Positions 35,644 to 43,812 of a stretch of 49,862 bases of DNA are shown piece by piece (positions within the stretch are counted from its first letter, which is position 1; each line of letters begins with the position of its first letter). The notes under the pieces are model-generated. The model was not told the origin of the DNA and did no database searches. It worked only from the letters and a program-made list of their open reading frames with translations. The position numbers and the translations under genes were made by a program. Source of the stretch: Chitinophagaceae bacterium (GTDB lineage Bacteria; Bacteroidota; Bacteroidia; Chitinophagales; Chitinophagaceae); assembly GCA_947372235.1 (NCBI GenBank), contig CANBSW010000010.1, forward strand, positions 1 to 49,862. Direction: 5' to 3'.

Positions 35644-35847
35644 CGGGATTATTTAAGAGGTATTGATAAGAAAAAACTGACTGAGTTTAAAGACCGGAAC
35701 GACAAATATTTACAATACCAATATTTGCTTACCTCCAATAATGGAGCGCTTGGTAAGATAGTTGTATCAACAACATTTAATAGCAGAACCTTTGAGGTAC
35801 TCATATGGCGGCAGGTAAGTTATAAAGTAATGCAAAAACAGCCATAA
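35644..35847 (+). pseudogene. Start-less coding remnant, C-terminal fragment of an unknown protein
   Basis: In the gap upstream of PL22 the plus strand has an open frame of 67 codons ending TAA at 35845-35847. Its composition looks protein-like (RDYLRGIDKKKLTEFKDRN, LGKIVVSTTFNSRTFEVL). There is no ATG before residue 61 and no plausible start, and the frame only stays open further back into antisense of the PL22 gene. It looks like the last part of a gene whose 5-prime end was lost. I do not recognise the family. Confidence 0.35.
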
Positions 35848-35852
35848 GTCCG

Positions 35853-35867
35853 TCCTGATGTATCCTG
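35853..35867. promoter_or_regulatory. TCCTG direct-repeat pair, candidate operator
   Basis: Two TCCTG pentamers at 35853 and 35863 are exactly 10 bases apart, between the CE12 stop codon and the PL22 gene. This is the same spacing as at 12723 and at each end of the susC array. Confidence 0.35.
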
Positions 35868-35870
35868 CAA

Positions 35871-37214
35871 TCAATTACCGTCAGGCTTTGCGGATTCTGT
35901 GAGTGGGCTTAATGGCCAATACCACTGTTCCCACGCATCCGGATGTGTCGGATCAAATGCAGGAATTGTTTTTTTCAGGTATTTTCCTAAATCAAGTTTG
36001 GTTGCCTGCAACCCTTTTACAATACAGCGGGCAATTTCATAAGCCCCATAGGTATTAAAATGGGTATCATCCTTCAACTCTGTGGTTTGTCCCGGAAAAG
36101 TATTGGCAGGATAATGAACAAAAGCTTTTAGTGAATTAACCGGCCCCCAGGCTTCATACAATGTTTTACTCATGGCATTCAGATCTATCAAAACCACATT
36201 TTCTTCATTGGCAGTCTGGCGCATGGCTTCCGGGAAATCTGATAATGTATTAATGATATGTGCTTCTGCATCAAAACTTCTTCTGTGCATGGAAGTAACC
36301 AATACAGGAATCATATTTCTTTTTCTCGCTTCAGCGATCCATTCTTTTAAGGTGGATTTATAGGTAGTGAATGGATCTAGATGTGAACTGCCGGGTTTCT
36401 GGTCATTGTGCGCAAACTCAATAAATAGATAATCTCCGGGTTTACTCAAACTCAACAATTTCTCCAAGCGCCTCTCTCCTTTAAACGCTTTTAATGTTTC
36501 TCCTGATTCTGCATAATTGGCTATCGCAACATTGCCGGGTTCAAAGAAGGAAGGGAACATTTGTCCCCATGCGGCCCAGGGTTCTTTATCCTGATCCACT
36601 ACGGTTGAATTACCTGCGAGAAAAACAGTAGTGGCTTTTTTATTGGGAGTGATCTCTATTGCACAAATTTTAGCCAGTGTATCACTAAACTCCAGTGTTA
36701 ACAGGTTATCCCAATGAAAATAATTGCTTTCGCGTGATTTCAATTTTACCCTTCCCGTTACTTTTCCATCTGCATCACGGATCAAACTGTCGCGGATATG
36801 GATCGTTAAAGTCTTGCTTACTAACTCTCCTTTTTTTGTAGTCACATGCGGAAAAAATAAACGTCTGTTCTCCGCCCTCACCGTTGTAGCTGAAGAACCT
36901 TCTGCATCGCCCAGTGTAAGCGTTACATCATAATTTCCTTCGGGAAGTTTGACAGAAAAATAAAAAGGTTTATCGCTGGTAACAAATGTATTGGTGAGGG
37001 GATTTTTTCCTTTACGGGTAATAGATTTTACGGTTGATCCGTTTGAAAAACCGTAACCGGCTTGATAAGTGAACTTAGATTCGGGTGTAAGAGAAATATA
37101 TTCCTTAGCTGCTTTACCTGAACCAAAATAAAATTTATAAGATGAAGCCATTGACTGTGCATCAACAGCTAAAAATATACAACACAAAGAACAGAGAATG
37201 AAAAAATATTTCAT
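35871..37214 (-). CDS. Rhamnogalacturonan acetylesterase, CE12 with N-terminal beta-domain (copy 2)
   Basis: The 447-residue protein has a signal peptide ending AVDAQ. Residues 25-180 form a beta-rich accessory domain (YKFYFGSGKAAKEYISLTP, LPEGNYDVTLTLGD), as in two-domain CE12 enzymes. The SGNH esterase follows: FLAGNSTV with Ser203, NYAESGET (Gly238), FAHNDQKPG with Asn270, and KDDTHFNTYGA with Asp382 and His385. It removes acetyl groups from rhamnogalacturonan. It is not a recent duplicate of copy 1, which lacks the N-terminal domain. It lies 54 bases downstream of the rhamnulokinase gene, so depolymerisation and rhamnose catabolism may share a transcript here. Confidence 0.92.
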   Translation of the reverse strand: MKYFFILCSLCCIFLAVDAQSMASSYKFYFGSGKAAKEYISLTPESKFTYQAGYGFSNGSTVKSITRKGKNPLTNTFVTSDKPFYFSVKLPEGNYDVTLTLGDAEGSSATTVRAENRRLFFPHVTTKKGELVSKTLTIHIRDSLIRDADGKVTGRVKLKSRESNYFHWDNLLTLEFSDTLAKICAIEITPNKKATTVFLAGNSTVVDQDKEPWAAWGQMFPSFFEPGNVAIANYAESGETLKAFKGERRLEKLLSLSKPGDYLFIEFAHNDQKPGSSHLDPFTTYKSTLKEWIAEARKRNMIPVLVTSMHRRSFDAEAHIINTLSDFPEAMRQTANEENVVLIDLNAMSKTLYEAWGPVNSLKAFVHYPANTFPGQTTELKDDTHFNTYGAYEIARCIVKGLQATKLDLGKYLKKTIPAFDPTHPDAWEQWYWPLSPLTESAKPDGN

Positions 37215-37268
37215 AAAAGAAGGGTTGATTGTAACTATACTTTTGAAAAAAATATTTCGAATGACGAA

Positions 37269-38630
37269 CTATTGTGTAACTGTATAATATTTCAACTCCA
37301 CCATATCACCGGGAGTATGTTGTGTATTCCATGATGAATGAATGGCCAAGGCAGCACCAATAGCAGTTGCCTGTGATACTGATGCAGCAAATACTTCCTT
37401 GCGAGGAAACGCAGCAGCCAGCATATTCATGTAAACGGGATTCTTAGCAAAGCCTCCATCCACAAATATTCGGGTAATTTTTCTTGCCGATAATACCAAT
37501 GAAGTGGCAATTTTTTGTTGTTGAATCAGATCATAGATAAGCTGGTGATACGCTTCTTCATAGTTTTCAAAATCGGACAATTCTCTTTTTACAAAAGCCG
37601 AATCATGTAAGCCCGTTTCTGCGGCTTTATCCTGATCCTGGCTTTTGAACGTATCAAACAAAGAAGAATTGAAAAGAATTTCTTTATAATGATCAGTGGC
37701 TGTATTAAAATGAGTGGCTATTTTCTTAGTCATCAATTCATGTTCATTCCCTGCAAATAAACGCGATGCTTTAACGGGTTTTCCGTGGTATTCTATATAA
37801 CACAAACAATCTTTTTGCAATTCATCTGCGGTTAAAGGATCGTCATTAAAAGGATTCAGGCTAATACACCAGGTACCGGTTGACAATAAAATAAATGGTT
37901 CTGAAAAGCCTGCCAGATAAGGGATCAGCGCTGATGAGCTATCATGCAATCCTATACCGGCTTTGATAACTTTACCCTTAATGATCGCATCAACCGTTTG
38001 ATCTGATGGCAAAACCGGCGGAAATTTTTCATTGATCTTTTCTGCAAAAACCCAATCGTGGTAACTTTTTTTAGTAAAATCCCAAAGCCCGGTATGACAA
38101 CCAATACTCGTTATTTCTGCAAAAGGTTTTCCGGTAATCAGGTAGCTGATATATTGAGGGAGATGTAATGAGAATTGGATCTGATTAAAAACTTCAGGCT
38201 TTTCTTTTTTCAAACGATACAACTGCATACCCGAATTCAGGTTTCCTAAAACAGGCGATGCTGTAACAACTGAATGATTTAATTCGCCGCCATACGTATG
38301 ATAAAATTCAGTTTGTAATGCTTGTGGATAAGGCTTCAGGTAATTATATAATGGCGTAACCGTTTCGCCTTTTGCATTAATATGCACAAAGCTGGCGCCG
38401 TAAGCAGAAAAATTAATGGCTTTAATGGTAAACTCCTCCAACTGCATCGCTTCCTGCAAAGTTTGTCTTACCCATTGAGAAAGTAAATGAACATCATCGC
38501 AGGCAAAACCATCTTCATCTGTGGTTTCTTCAAACCTCACAGAACTTTCCATCACAATTTTATACTGTTCATTGAACAGAAAAAATTTCTTATTGGTTTT
38601 ACCGATATCAAAAATGGCGATTGTGTTCAT
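37269..38630 (-). CDS. rhaB: FGGY-family sugar kinase, probable L-rhamnulokinase
   Basis: The 453-residue cytoplasmic kinase has the FGGY/hexokinase fold. The N-terminal phosphate-1 motif is IAIFDIGKTNKKFFLF, a substrate region follows with SSALIPYLAGF and LLSTGTWCISLNPF, and the C-terminal phosphate-2/adenosine region reads IFVDGGFAKNPVYMNMLAAAF and SQATAIGAALA. Specificity for L-rhamnulose is inferred from the neighbours rhaI, rhaM, rhaEW and rhaT; L-fuculokinase-type alternatives are less likely here. It would phosphorylate L-rhamnulose to the 1-phosphate. A gap of 77 bases separates it from rhaI upstream, and it leads into the CE12 gene. Confidence 0.85.
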   Translation of the reverse strand: MNTIAIFDIGKTNKKFFLFNEQYKIVMESSVRFEETTDEDGFACDDVHLLSQWVRQTLQEAMQLEEFTIKAINFSAYGASFVHINAKGETVTPLYNYLKPYPQALQTEFYHTYGGELNHSVVTASPVLGNLNSGMQLYRLKKEKPEVFNQIQFSLHLPQYISYLITGKPFAEITSIGCHTGLWDFTKKSYHDWVFAEKINEKFPPVLPSDQTVDAIIKGKVIKAGIGLHDSSSALIPYLAGFSEPFILLSTGTWCISLNPFNDDPLTADELQKDCLCYIEYHGKPVKASRLFAGNEHELMTKKIATHFNTATDHYKEILFNSSLFDTFKSQDQDKAAETGLHDSAFVKRELSDFENYEEAYHQLIYDLIQQQKIATSLVLSARKITRIFVDGGFAKNPVYMNMLAAAFPRKEVFAASVSQATAIGAALAIHSSWNTQHTPGDMVELKYYTVTQ

Positions 38631-38707
38631 GACTGACTCCTAACCTTCCTCTTATTTGATGAATATGCCTAAGGGAGAGTTAATAGTTAATAATTAATAG
38701 TGAAAAG

Positions 38708-39982
38708 TTATAATCCAGTGGCTACTGTTTTTTCGCCGCGTAATTTGATCAATTGTTCGCGTATTTTTTGATCGCGGAATAATTGCAATGGAGCCAGTGC
38801 TGCTTCATTTTGCAATCTTGCTTCCGCTACTACCGGGCGAACGTCTGTTCTGTATGCCTGTTGCAGTATTTCCTGTGCTTTGGCAACATCATTGGCTTCC
38901 TGTGCAGCTTGCAATGCTTTTGTATCAACCAGCAATGCCTGTGCGTACGCAATCATGATGGCTTCTACGCTTTGTAACAGATCTTCTAATGGATCTTTTA
39001 CATTGTGTGAGGCATCAATCATCCAGCCAAGATCATTGGCATGGTTCATTCCGCGGGCATCCATTCCTTCTACCAGTTCATTGAAGATTAAAAACAATTG
39101 ATACGGATCGATGCTTCCTACTGTCAGATCATCATCACCATATTTACTGTCATTAAAATGGAACCCCCCCAGTTTTCCTTCTCCCAATAATAAGGCAACA
39201 ATTTGCTGAATATTGGCATTGGGTAAATGGTGACCAAGGTCTACCAATGTGTATGCCTGATCGCCGAGTTTGTTGGCGTATAATAATGACTGGCCCCAAT
39301 CGCCAACTGTCATTGAATAAAAATTGGGTTCAAATGCTTTGTATTCTACAAACACTTTCCAATCGGCAGGTAATGCTGCATAAATTTCCTGCAACCCTTC
39401 CAGTGTATTTTGGAATGCTTTTCTGAAATTCAATTGTCCGGGAAAACAAGATCCGTCAGATAACCAAACGGTTAATGATTTGGAACCGAGTTCAACCCCC
39501 TGCTTGATTACTTCTATATTATGATCGATTGCCTGCTTGCGAACGTCTCTGTTCACATGCTGCAGCGAACCAAATTTATAACTGTGTTTTTGTCCGGGCT
39601 GATCCTGAAAAGTATTGGAATTAACGGCATCAAAACGCAGGTCATATTCGGCTGCCAATGATCTGGTTTTTGCATGATCGCTTGGTATGTCCCACGGAAT
39701 GTGTAATGAGATCGCACCACTTGAACGATTGAGTTTATGCAGCAATGCCACATCTGCCATCTTCTCTTCCAGGTTACGGGGTTCGCCACCGCCACTAAAT
39801 CTTCCAAAACGTGTACCACCTGTACCCAGGGCCCATGAAGGGATAGCGATCTGAAAAGCTTTTAATTTTTCAAGAATGCTTTTTACATCAGGAATGTTTT
39901 CTGCAACAAATTCAAAACGGCGGGTATGCTGCGCAAGTAATTGATCATTATGGGCAGCTATCAGATTTTTTTCAATCGGCAT
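38708..39982 (-). CDS. rhaI: L-rhamnose isomerase, RhaI type
   Basis: The 424-residue TIM-barrel isomerase resembles the Pseudomonas stutzeri-type L-rhamnose isomerase rather than the E. coli RhaA type. Metal and catalytic residues are visible and line up with that family by spacing: Glu213 in VEYKAFEPN, Asp248 and His251 in LVDLGHHLPNANI, His275 in GGFHFNDSKYGDDDL with the following Asp cluster (283-285), and Asp323 in GWMIDASHN. It converts L-rhamnose to L-rhamnulose in the cytoplasm using a divalent metal. It lies 11 bases downstream of rhaM, so the two are co-transcribed. Confidence 0.95.
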   Translation of the reverse strand: MPIEKNLIAAHNDQLLAQHTRRFEFVAENIPDVKSILEKLKAFQIAIPSWALGTGGTRFGRFSGGGEPRNLEEKMADVALLHKLNRSSGAISLHIPWDIPSDHAKTRSLAAEYDLRFDAVNSNTFQDQPGQKHSYKFGSLQHVNRDVRKQAIDHNIEVIKQGVELGSKSLTVWLSDGSCFPGQLNFRKAFQNTLEGLQEIYAALPADWKVFVEYKAFEPNFYSMTVGDWGQSLLYANKLGDQAYTLVDLGHHLPNANIQQIVALLLGEGKLGGFHFNDSKYGDDDLTVGSIDPYQLFLIFNELVEGMDARGMNHANDLGWMIDASHNVKDPLEDLLQSVEAIMIAYAQALLVDTKALQAAQEANDVAKAQEILQQAYRTDVRPVVAEARLQNEAALAPLQLFRDQKIREQLIKLRGEKTVATGL

Positions 39983-39993
39983 ATTCGGAAAAC

Positions 39994-40308
39994 TTATGGT
40001 AAATAAAATACTTCTTTTAAAGGTACGCTAACCGGAGAATTATCTGGGTTGCTTTCCATGATGTCTTTCATGTAAGCCCACCATTTTTGCATAACCGGAT
40101 TGGAAGGAAGTTCATCTAATTTGGTTTTGTCTTCGATCAACAAAACACCAAACAATGCATTGGTTGTTTCATCCAGAAAAATGGAATACTCACTGATACC
40201 GGATGATTTTAGCAAAGCCTGCAAATCAGGCCAGATCTCTTTATGTCTTCTGTCGTACTCTGCTTCAAAGCCTTTGTACAACTGCATTTTAAAAGCAACT
40301 CGCTGCAT
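39994..40308 (-). CDS. rhaM: L-rhamnose mutarotase
   Basis: ATG at 40306-40308 gives a 104-residue protein, exactly the usual RhaM length, and places Tyr18 and His22 (EYDRRHKEIWPDL) at the positions known for the E. coli enzyme. The longer frame from 40338 is rejected for that reason. Other family marks are FLDETTNALFGVLLIED and QKWWAYMKDIM. It interconverts alpha and beta anomers of L-rhamnose so that the isomerase gets the right form. It lies between rhaI and rhaEW in one run. Confidence 0.95.
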   Translation of the reverse strand: MQRVAFKMQLYKGFEAEYDRRHKEIWPDLQALLKSSGISEYSIFLDETTNALFGVLLIEDKTKLDELPSNPVMQKWWAYMKDIMESNPDNSPVSVPLKEVFYLP

Positions 40309-40388
40309 GACCGAAAAATTTAAAAAGCGGGTTGACAATTAGAAAACCATCAACCCATTCGACTGCTTGTCGTAAAAAAAATCAAATA

Positions 40389-42512
40389 CTATCTTACAAA
40401 TGCCATGGCAACACCGCCATCCACATTCAATACATTTCCTGTTGACTTGCCTAACAATCCGCCAACAAAAGCAAAACATGCATTCGCAATATCACCCGGA
40501 TTGATGATCTCGTTCAGCAAGGTTCTTTTTGCATAGTAGGCAGGCAGTTCTTCTACTTTTACACCGTAAGCTTTTGCGCGGCCTTCTGCCCATGCACCAG
40601 CCCATATTTTACTGTCGCTGATAACAGCATCAGGGTTTACCACATTCACCCGGATCTTGTCCTTACCCAATTCTGCCGCATTTAAACGGCTAAGGTGTAA
40701 CTGTGCTGCTTTTGCAGAACCGTATCCAGCATTATTAGGGCCGCTAACCAACGCGTTCTTACTTACAATATTCAATACATCTCCACCCATATCCTGTTTA
40801 CGCATTACAGCAACAGCACCTTGGGTTACCACAAACTGACCTTTTACCAATACATCATATAAAAGATCCCAGTCTTTATCAGTATGTTCTTCAATAGGTT
40901 TTGAGATAGATAAACCTGCACAGTTCACCACGATATCAATACCACCAAAACTTAAAGCAGCAACATCGTAAGCATGGCTGATATCGTTTCTGCTGGTAAC
41001 GTCAAGTAATACGGTAGTAAATACATCATTACCATATTCTTTCTGGAATGATTCTTTGGCAGTTACCAGGCGATCAGCATCATTGTCATTTACCACGATA
41101 CAGGCTCCTTCATCAGCAAATTTTTTCGCAATGGCTTTACCAATTCCACCAGCACTGCCAGTGATCAAAGCGATCCTTCCGGATAACGCTTTCGGCTTAG
41201 GCATACGCTGCAGTTTCGCTTCTTCCAATAACCAGTATTCAATATTAAATGCTTCCTGACGTGGTAATGATGTGTAAGAAGAAATCGCTTCTGCCCCACG
41301 CATTACATTAATGGCATTGGTATAGAATTCTGCAGCAACTCTTGCAGTTTGTTTATTTACTGCAAAAGTAAACATACCTACACCGGGATAAAGGATAACC
41401 ACGGGGTTCGCATCTCTGATTGCAGGGCTGTTAGGATGTTTACAGGTATTATAATATTCAGCATACATTTTACGATATGCTTCAAAAGCAGGTGCTAATT
41501 TTTCTTTGATGGCAGCAACATCGGTCAGGTCTTCACCGGGTGCAAGTTCCAATACCAATGGACTGATCTTGGTTCTCAGGAAATGGTCAGGACAAGAAGT
41601 TCCCAACGGAGCTAATCTGTCCAAATCATTTGAGTTGATGAATTGCAATACACGGTCATCATCTGTAAAATGTCCGATCATATTTCTTTGAGAAGAGCAG
41701 AATCCACGCAATACCGGAGCCAATGCAGCAGCCTGTTTCTGGCGGTCTTCTTGGGCTAACGATTTGATCTTTTCACCTGCAAAAACAATTTTATTTTTTG
41801 CTACAGAATCTTCAATAAATGATGCGCAACGTTCAATTACTTCGAGGGTGTTGATATAACTTTCATAAGCAGTATCGCCCCAGGTAAATAATCCGTGGGA
41901 GCCTAACATAATCCCTTTGATACCGGGGTTTTCATCCAAACAGGCTTTTAATTGTAAGCCCAGATCAAAACCCGGCTTTTGCCATTCTACCCATCCGATG
42001 GTACCGTTAAATAATTCCTGTGTGATCTTTTTTCCATCTTTCGCAGCAGCAATTGCAATGGCCGCATCAGGATGCAGGTGATCGATATGTTTGAATGGAA
42101 GAAAACCATGCAAAGGTGTATCAATCGATGGTGCTTTGGAAGCAAGATCAAAAATGCAATGGTTAAATAATTCAACCATTTCATCTTCATGATCCATACC
42201 ACGATAAATATTTTTCAAACTGCGTAATCTGTCAACATACAATGCTGCCAGTCCGCTTGCTTTTAAGGTACCCAGGTCGCCACCGCTACCTTTTACCCAC
42301 ATCACTTCGGTTTCCTGTCCGGTTAAAGGATCTTTGGCCATTGCTTTACACGAAGTATTTCCACCGCCATAATTGGTTAACCTGAGATCGGCCCCCAATA
42401 AATTAGAGCGATAGATCAGCAATGCCACTTCATCTCCTGCCATAGATGCAGCTTTTGCATCATCCCAGAGATAACTCACGTACTTATAATCTGTTACTGT
42501 ATTCACCTGCAT
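40389..42512 (-). CDS. rhaEW: Bifunctional rhamnulose-1-phosphate aldolase / L-lactaldehyde dehydrogenase
   Basis: The 707-residue protein is a natural fusion. Residues 1-430 are a class II aldolase/adducin domain: YGGGNTSCK, the zinc-site region HIDHLHPDA (His142, His145, His147) and MLGSHGLFTWGD (His206). Residues 440-707 are a short-chain dehydrogenase: TGSAGGIG (451-458), VVNCAG, the Tyr597-X3-Lys601 pair in GYGSAKAAQ with Ser584, and the C-terminal GNVLNVDGG. The aldolase splits rhamnulose-1-phosphate to dihydroxyacetone phosphate and lactaldehyde, and the dehydrogenase processes lactaldehyde. The same fusion is known from Bacillus and many Bacteroidota rhamnose operons. It follows rhaT by 30 bases. 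Confidence 0.95.
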   Translation of the reverse strand: MQVNTVTDYKYVSYLWDDAKAASMAGDEVALLIYRSNLLGADLRLTNYGGGNTSCKAMAKDPLTGQETEVMWVKGSGGDLGTLKASGLAALYVDRLRSLKNIYRGMDHEDEMVELFNHCIFDLASKAPSIDTPLHGFLPFKHIDHLHPDAAIAIAAAKDGKKITQELFNGTIGWVEWQKPGFDLGLQLKACLDENPGIKGIMLGSHGLFTWGDTAYESYINTLEVIERCASFIEDSVAKNKIVFAGEKIKSLAQEDRQKQAAALAPVLRGFCSSQRNMIGHFTDDDRVLQFINSNDLDRLAPLGTSCPDHFLRTKISPLVLELAPGEDLTDVAAIKEKLAPAFEAYRKMYAEYYNTCKHPNSPAIRDANPVVILYPGVGMFTFAVNKQTARVAAEFYTNAINVMRGAEAISSYTSLPRQEAFNIEYWLLEEAKLQRMPKPKALSGRIALITGSAGGIGKAIAKKFADEGACIVVNDNDADRLVTAKESFQKEYGNDVFTTVLLDVTSRNDISHAYDVAALSFGGIDIVVNCAGLSISKPIEEHTDKDWDLLYDVLVKGQFVVTQGAVAVMRKQDMGGDVLNIVSKNALVSGPNNAGYGSAKAAQLHLSRLNAAELGKDKIRVNVVNPDAVISDSKIWAGAWAEGRAKAYGVKVEELPAYYAKRTLLNEIINPGDIANACFAFVGGLLGKSTGNVLNVDGGVAMAFVR

Positions 42513-42542
42513 ATAATTTTTATTAAACGATTGCTAAACTGT

Positions 42543-43622
42543 TTATTTTGGTAATGAGTTGCCATATCCAACAATGATCACTGATGCGATAATGGTAAGG
42601 ATACCAACTGTGATGGTTGTTTTTGTTTTACTGCTTACGCCTTTCCATTCTTTCAATACCACACCCCACATATTGGAAACAAGAATGATGAATGCCATGT
42701 GCAAGATCCATGAGCTGGCGCCGTTGCCCATTTTACTTTCGCCCATTCCGTAGAAGAAGAATTGTAAGAACCAGGTGGTTCCTGCCAAAGCTGCAAAAAG
42801 ATAATTCTTCGCTAAAGGTGTTTCTTTATTGGTATAATCACCAAAACTCTTATTCTGGAAATTGAGAAGGAGACACCAGATAAAATTGGTGGTTAATCCA
42901 CCCCATAATAACACAACATAGATCACGTTATTACTGAACAGGAAGTTTCCCTCGCCCGGATGCGCTAATTGCCAGGTATGATTGGCTACTTCGGCCATTG
43001 GTTTACCGGCTTCAATTCCAAAATTGAAACAGGCACTCAGGATACCTGAAATGGTAGCAACGATCAATCCTTTAACCAGGTTGAATTCTTTAACGCTGGC
43101 TTTTTTTGCTTCCTCACCCAGTTCTTTCTCTTTCAACATACCGGCGCGGCCGCTGATAAAGATACCAAGCAGGCAAACCAATACACCCAGTAAAACCATT
43201 TTGCCACCATCGGTAGCCATCATTTGGGTAAATGTGGTTTTGCCTTCGTGGGGAGAAAAATTATAATAGATAGAAGGAATTAATGCACCAAATGCAGCAC
43301 AGAATCCAAGAACTACCGAATTACCCAGCGACATACCAAGGTAACGAACCCCTAACCCATAGGTTAATCCGCCAATACCCCAAAGGATACCCATAAAATA
43401 GGTCCAACATAATACCTGAGTATCGGTCTGTCTGATGATCTCTGCAAAACCAGGAATGGTAAGATAAGCTGCCAATGGTGGAACAACCAGCCAGGAAAAA
43501 AGGCCGCCAATCAACCAATAGCTTTCCCAACTCCATTTCTTAACGTTTTTGAATGGCATGTAGAAACTGCCGGAGGCGAAACCGCCTATAAAATGAAAAA
43601 TAACACCGAGGATAACACCCAT
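42543..43622 (-). CDS. rhaT: L-rhamnose/proton symporter RhaT
   Basis: The 359-residue inner-membrane protein has about ten hydrophobic segments and clear RhaT-family motifs: IFHFIGGFASGSFYMPFK at the start, WESYWLIGGLFSWLVVPP, GILWGIGGLTYGLGVRYLGMSLGNSVVLG, and the late TTWFLQFFFYGMGESKMG. It brings L-rhamnose into the cytoplasm with a proton. It is the first gene of the minus-strand rha run and is divergent from the GntR-type regulator. An exact minus-7 element lies at 43667-43674 about 45 bases upstream. Confidence 0.95.
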   Translation of the reverse strand: MGVILGVIFHFIGGFASGSFYMPFKNVKKWSWESYWLIGGLFSWLVVPPLAAYLTIPGFAEIIRQTDTQVLCWTYFMGILWGIGGLTYGLGVRYLGMSLGNSVVLGFCAAFGALIPSIYYNFSPHEGKTTFTQMMATDGGKMVLLGVLVCLLGIFISGRAGMLKEKELGEEAKKASVKEFNLVKGLIVATISGILSACFNFGIEAGKPMAEVANHTWQLAHPGEGNFLFSNNVIYVVLLWGGLTTNFIWCLLLNFQNKSFGDYTNKETPLAKNYLFAALAGTTWFLQFFFYGMGESKMGNGASSWILHMAFIILVSNMWGVVLKEWKGVSSKTKTTITVGILTIIASVIIVGYGNSLPK

Positions 43623-43666
43623 GAGTAAATAATTTCTAAATGGCTTAGCAATAATTCGTTAGTTAC

Positions 43667-43674
43667 CAAAAGTA
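43667..43674 (-). promoter_or_regulatory. Minus-7 promoter element of the rhaT operon
   Basis: On the minus strand TACTTTTG matches TAnnTTTG exactly, about 45 bases upstream of the rhaT ATG. No convincing minus-33 element was found. Confidence 0.5.
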
Positions 43675-43701
43675 TCATTAATATCAAATTCGCTGTCATG
43701 T

Positions 43702-43712
43702 ACCATCATGGT
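43702..43712. promoter_or_regulatory. Palindrome ACCATCATGGT, candidate regulator operator
   Basis: This is a perfect 5-1-5 palindrome in the rhaT/rhaR divergent gap, about 40 bases upstream of the probable rhaT transcription start and about 60 bases upstream of the rhaR minus-7 element. The location suits a shared operator, but short palindromes arise by chance. Confidence 0.28.
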
Positions 43713-43767
43713 TGCAAAGTACCTGGGTAAGGGCAGACCTAAATCCGGCAATATGCAGCATTATTTG

Positions 43768-43775
43768 TAAGTTTG
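43768..43775 (+). promoter_or_regulatory. Minus-7 promoter element of the regulator gene
   Basis: TAAGTTTG matches TAnnTTTG exactly, 37 bases before the ATG at 43813. Confidence 0.5.
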
Positions 43776-43812
43776 GAGTCTGTTATCTGAAGTTCAAGCG
43801 AATACTTGCCGA

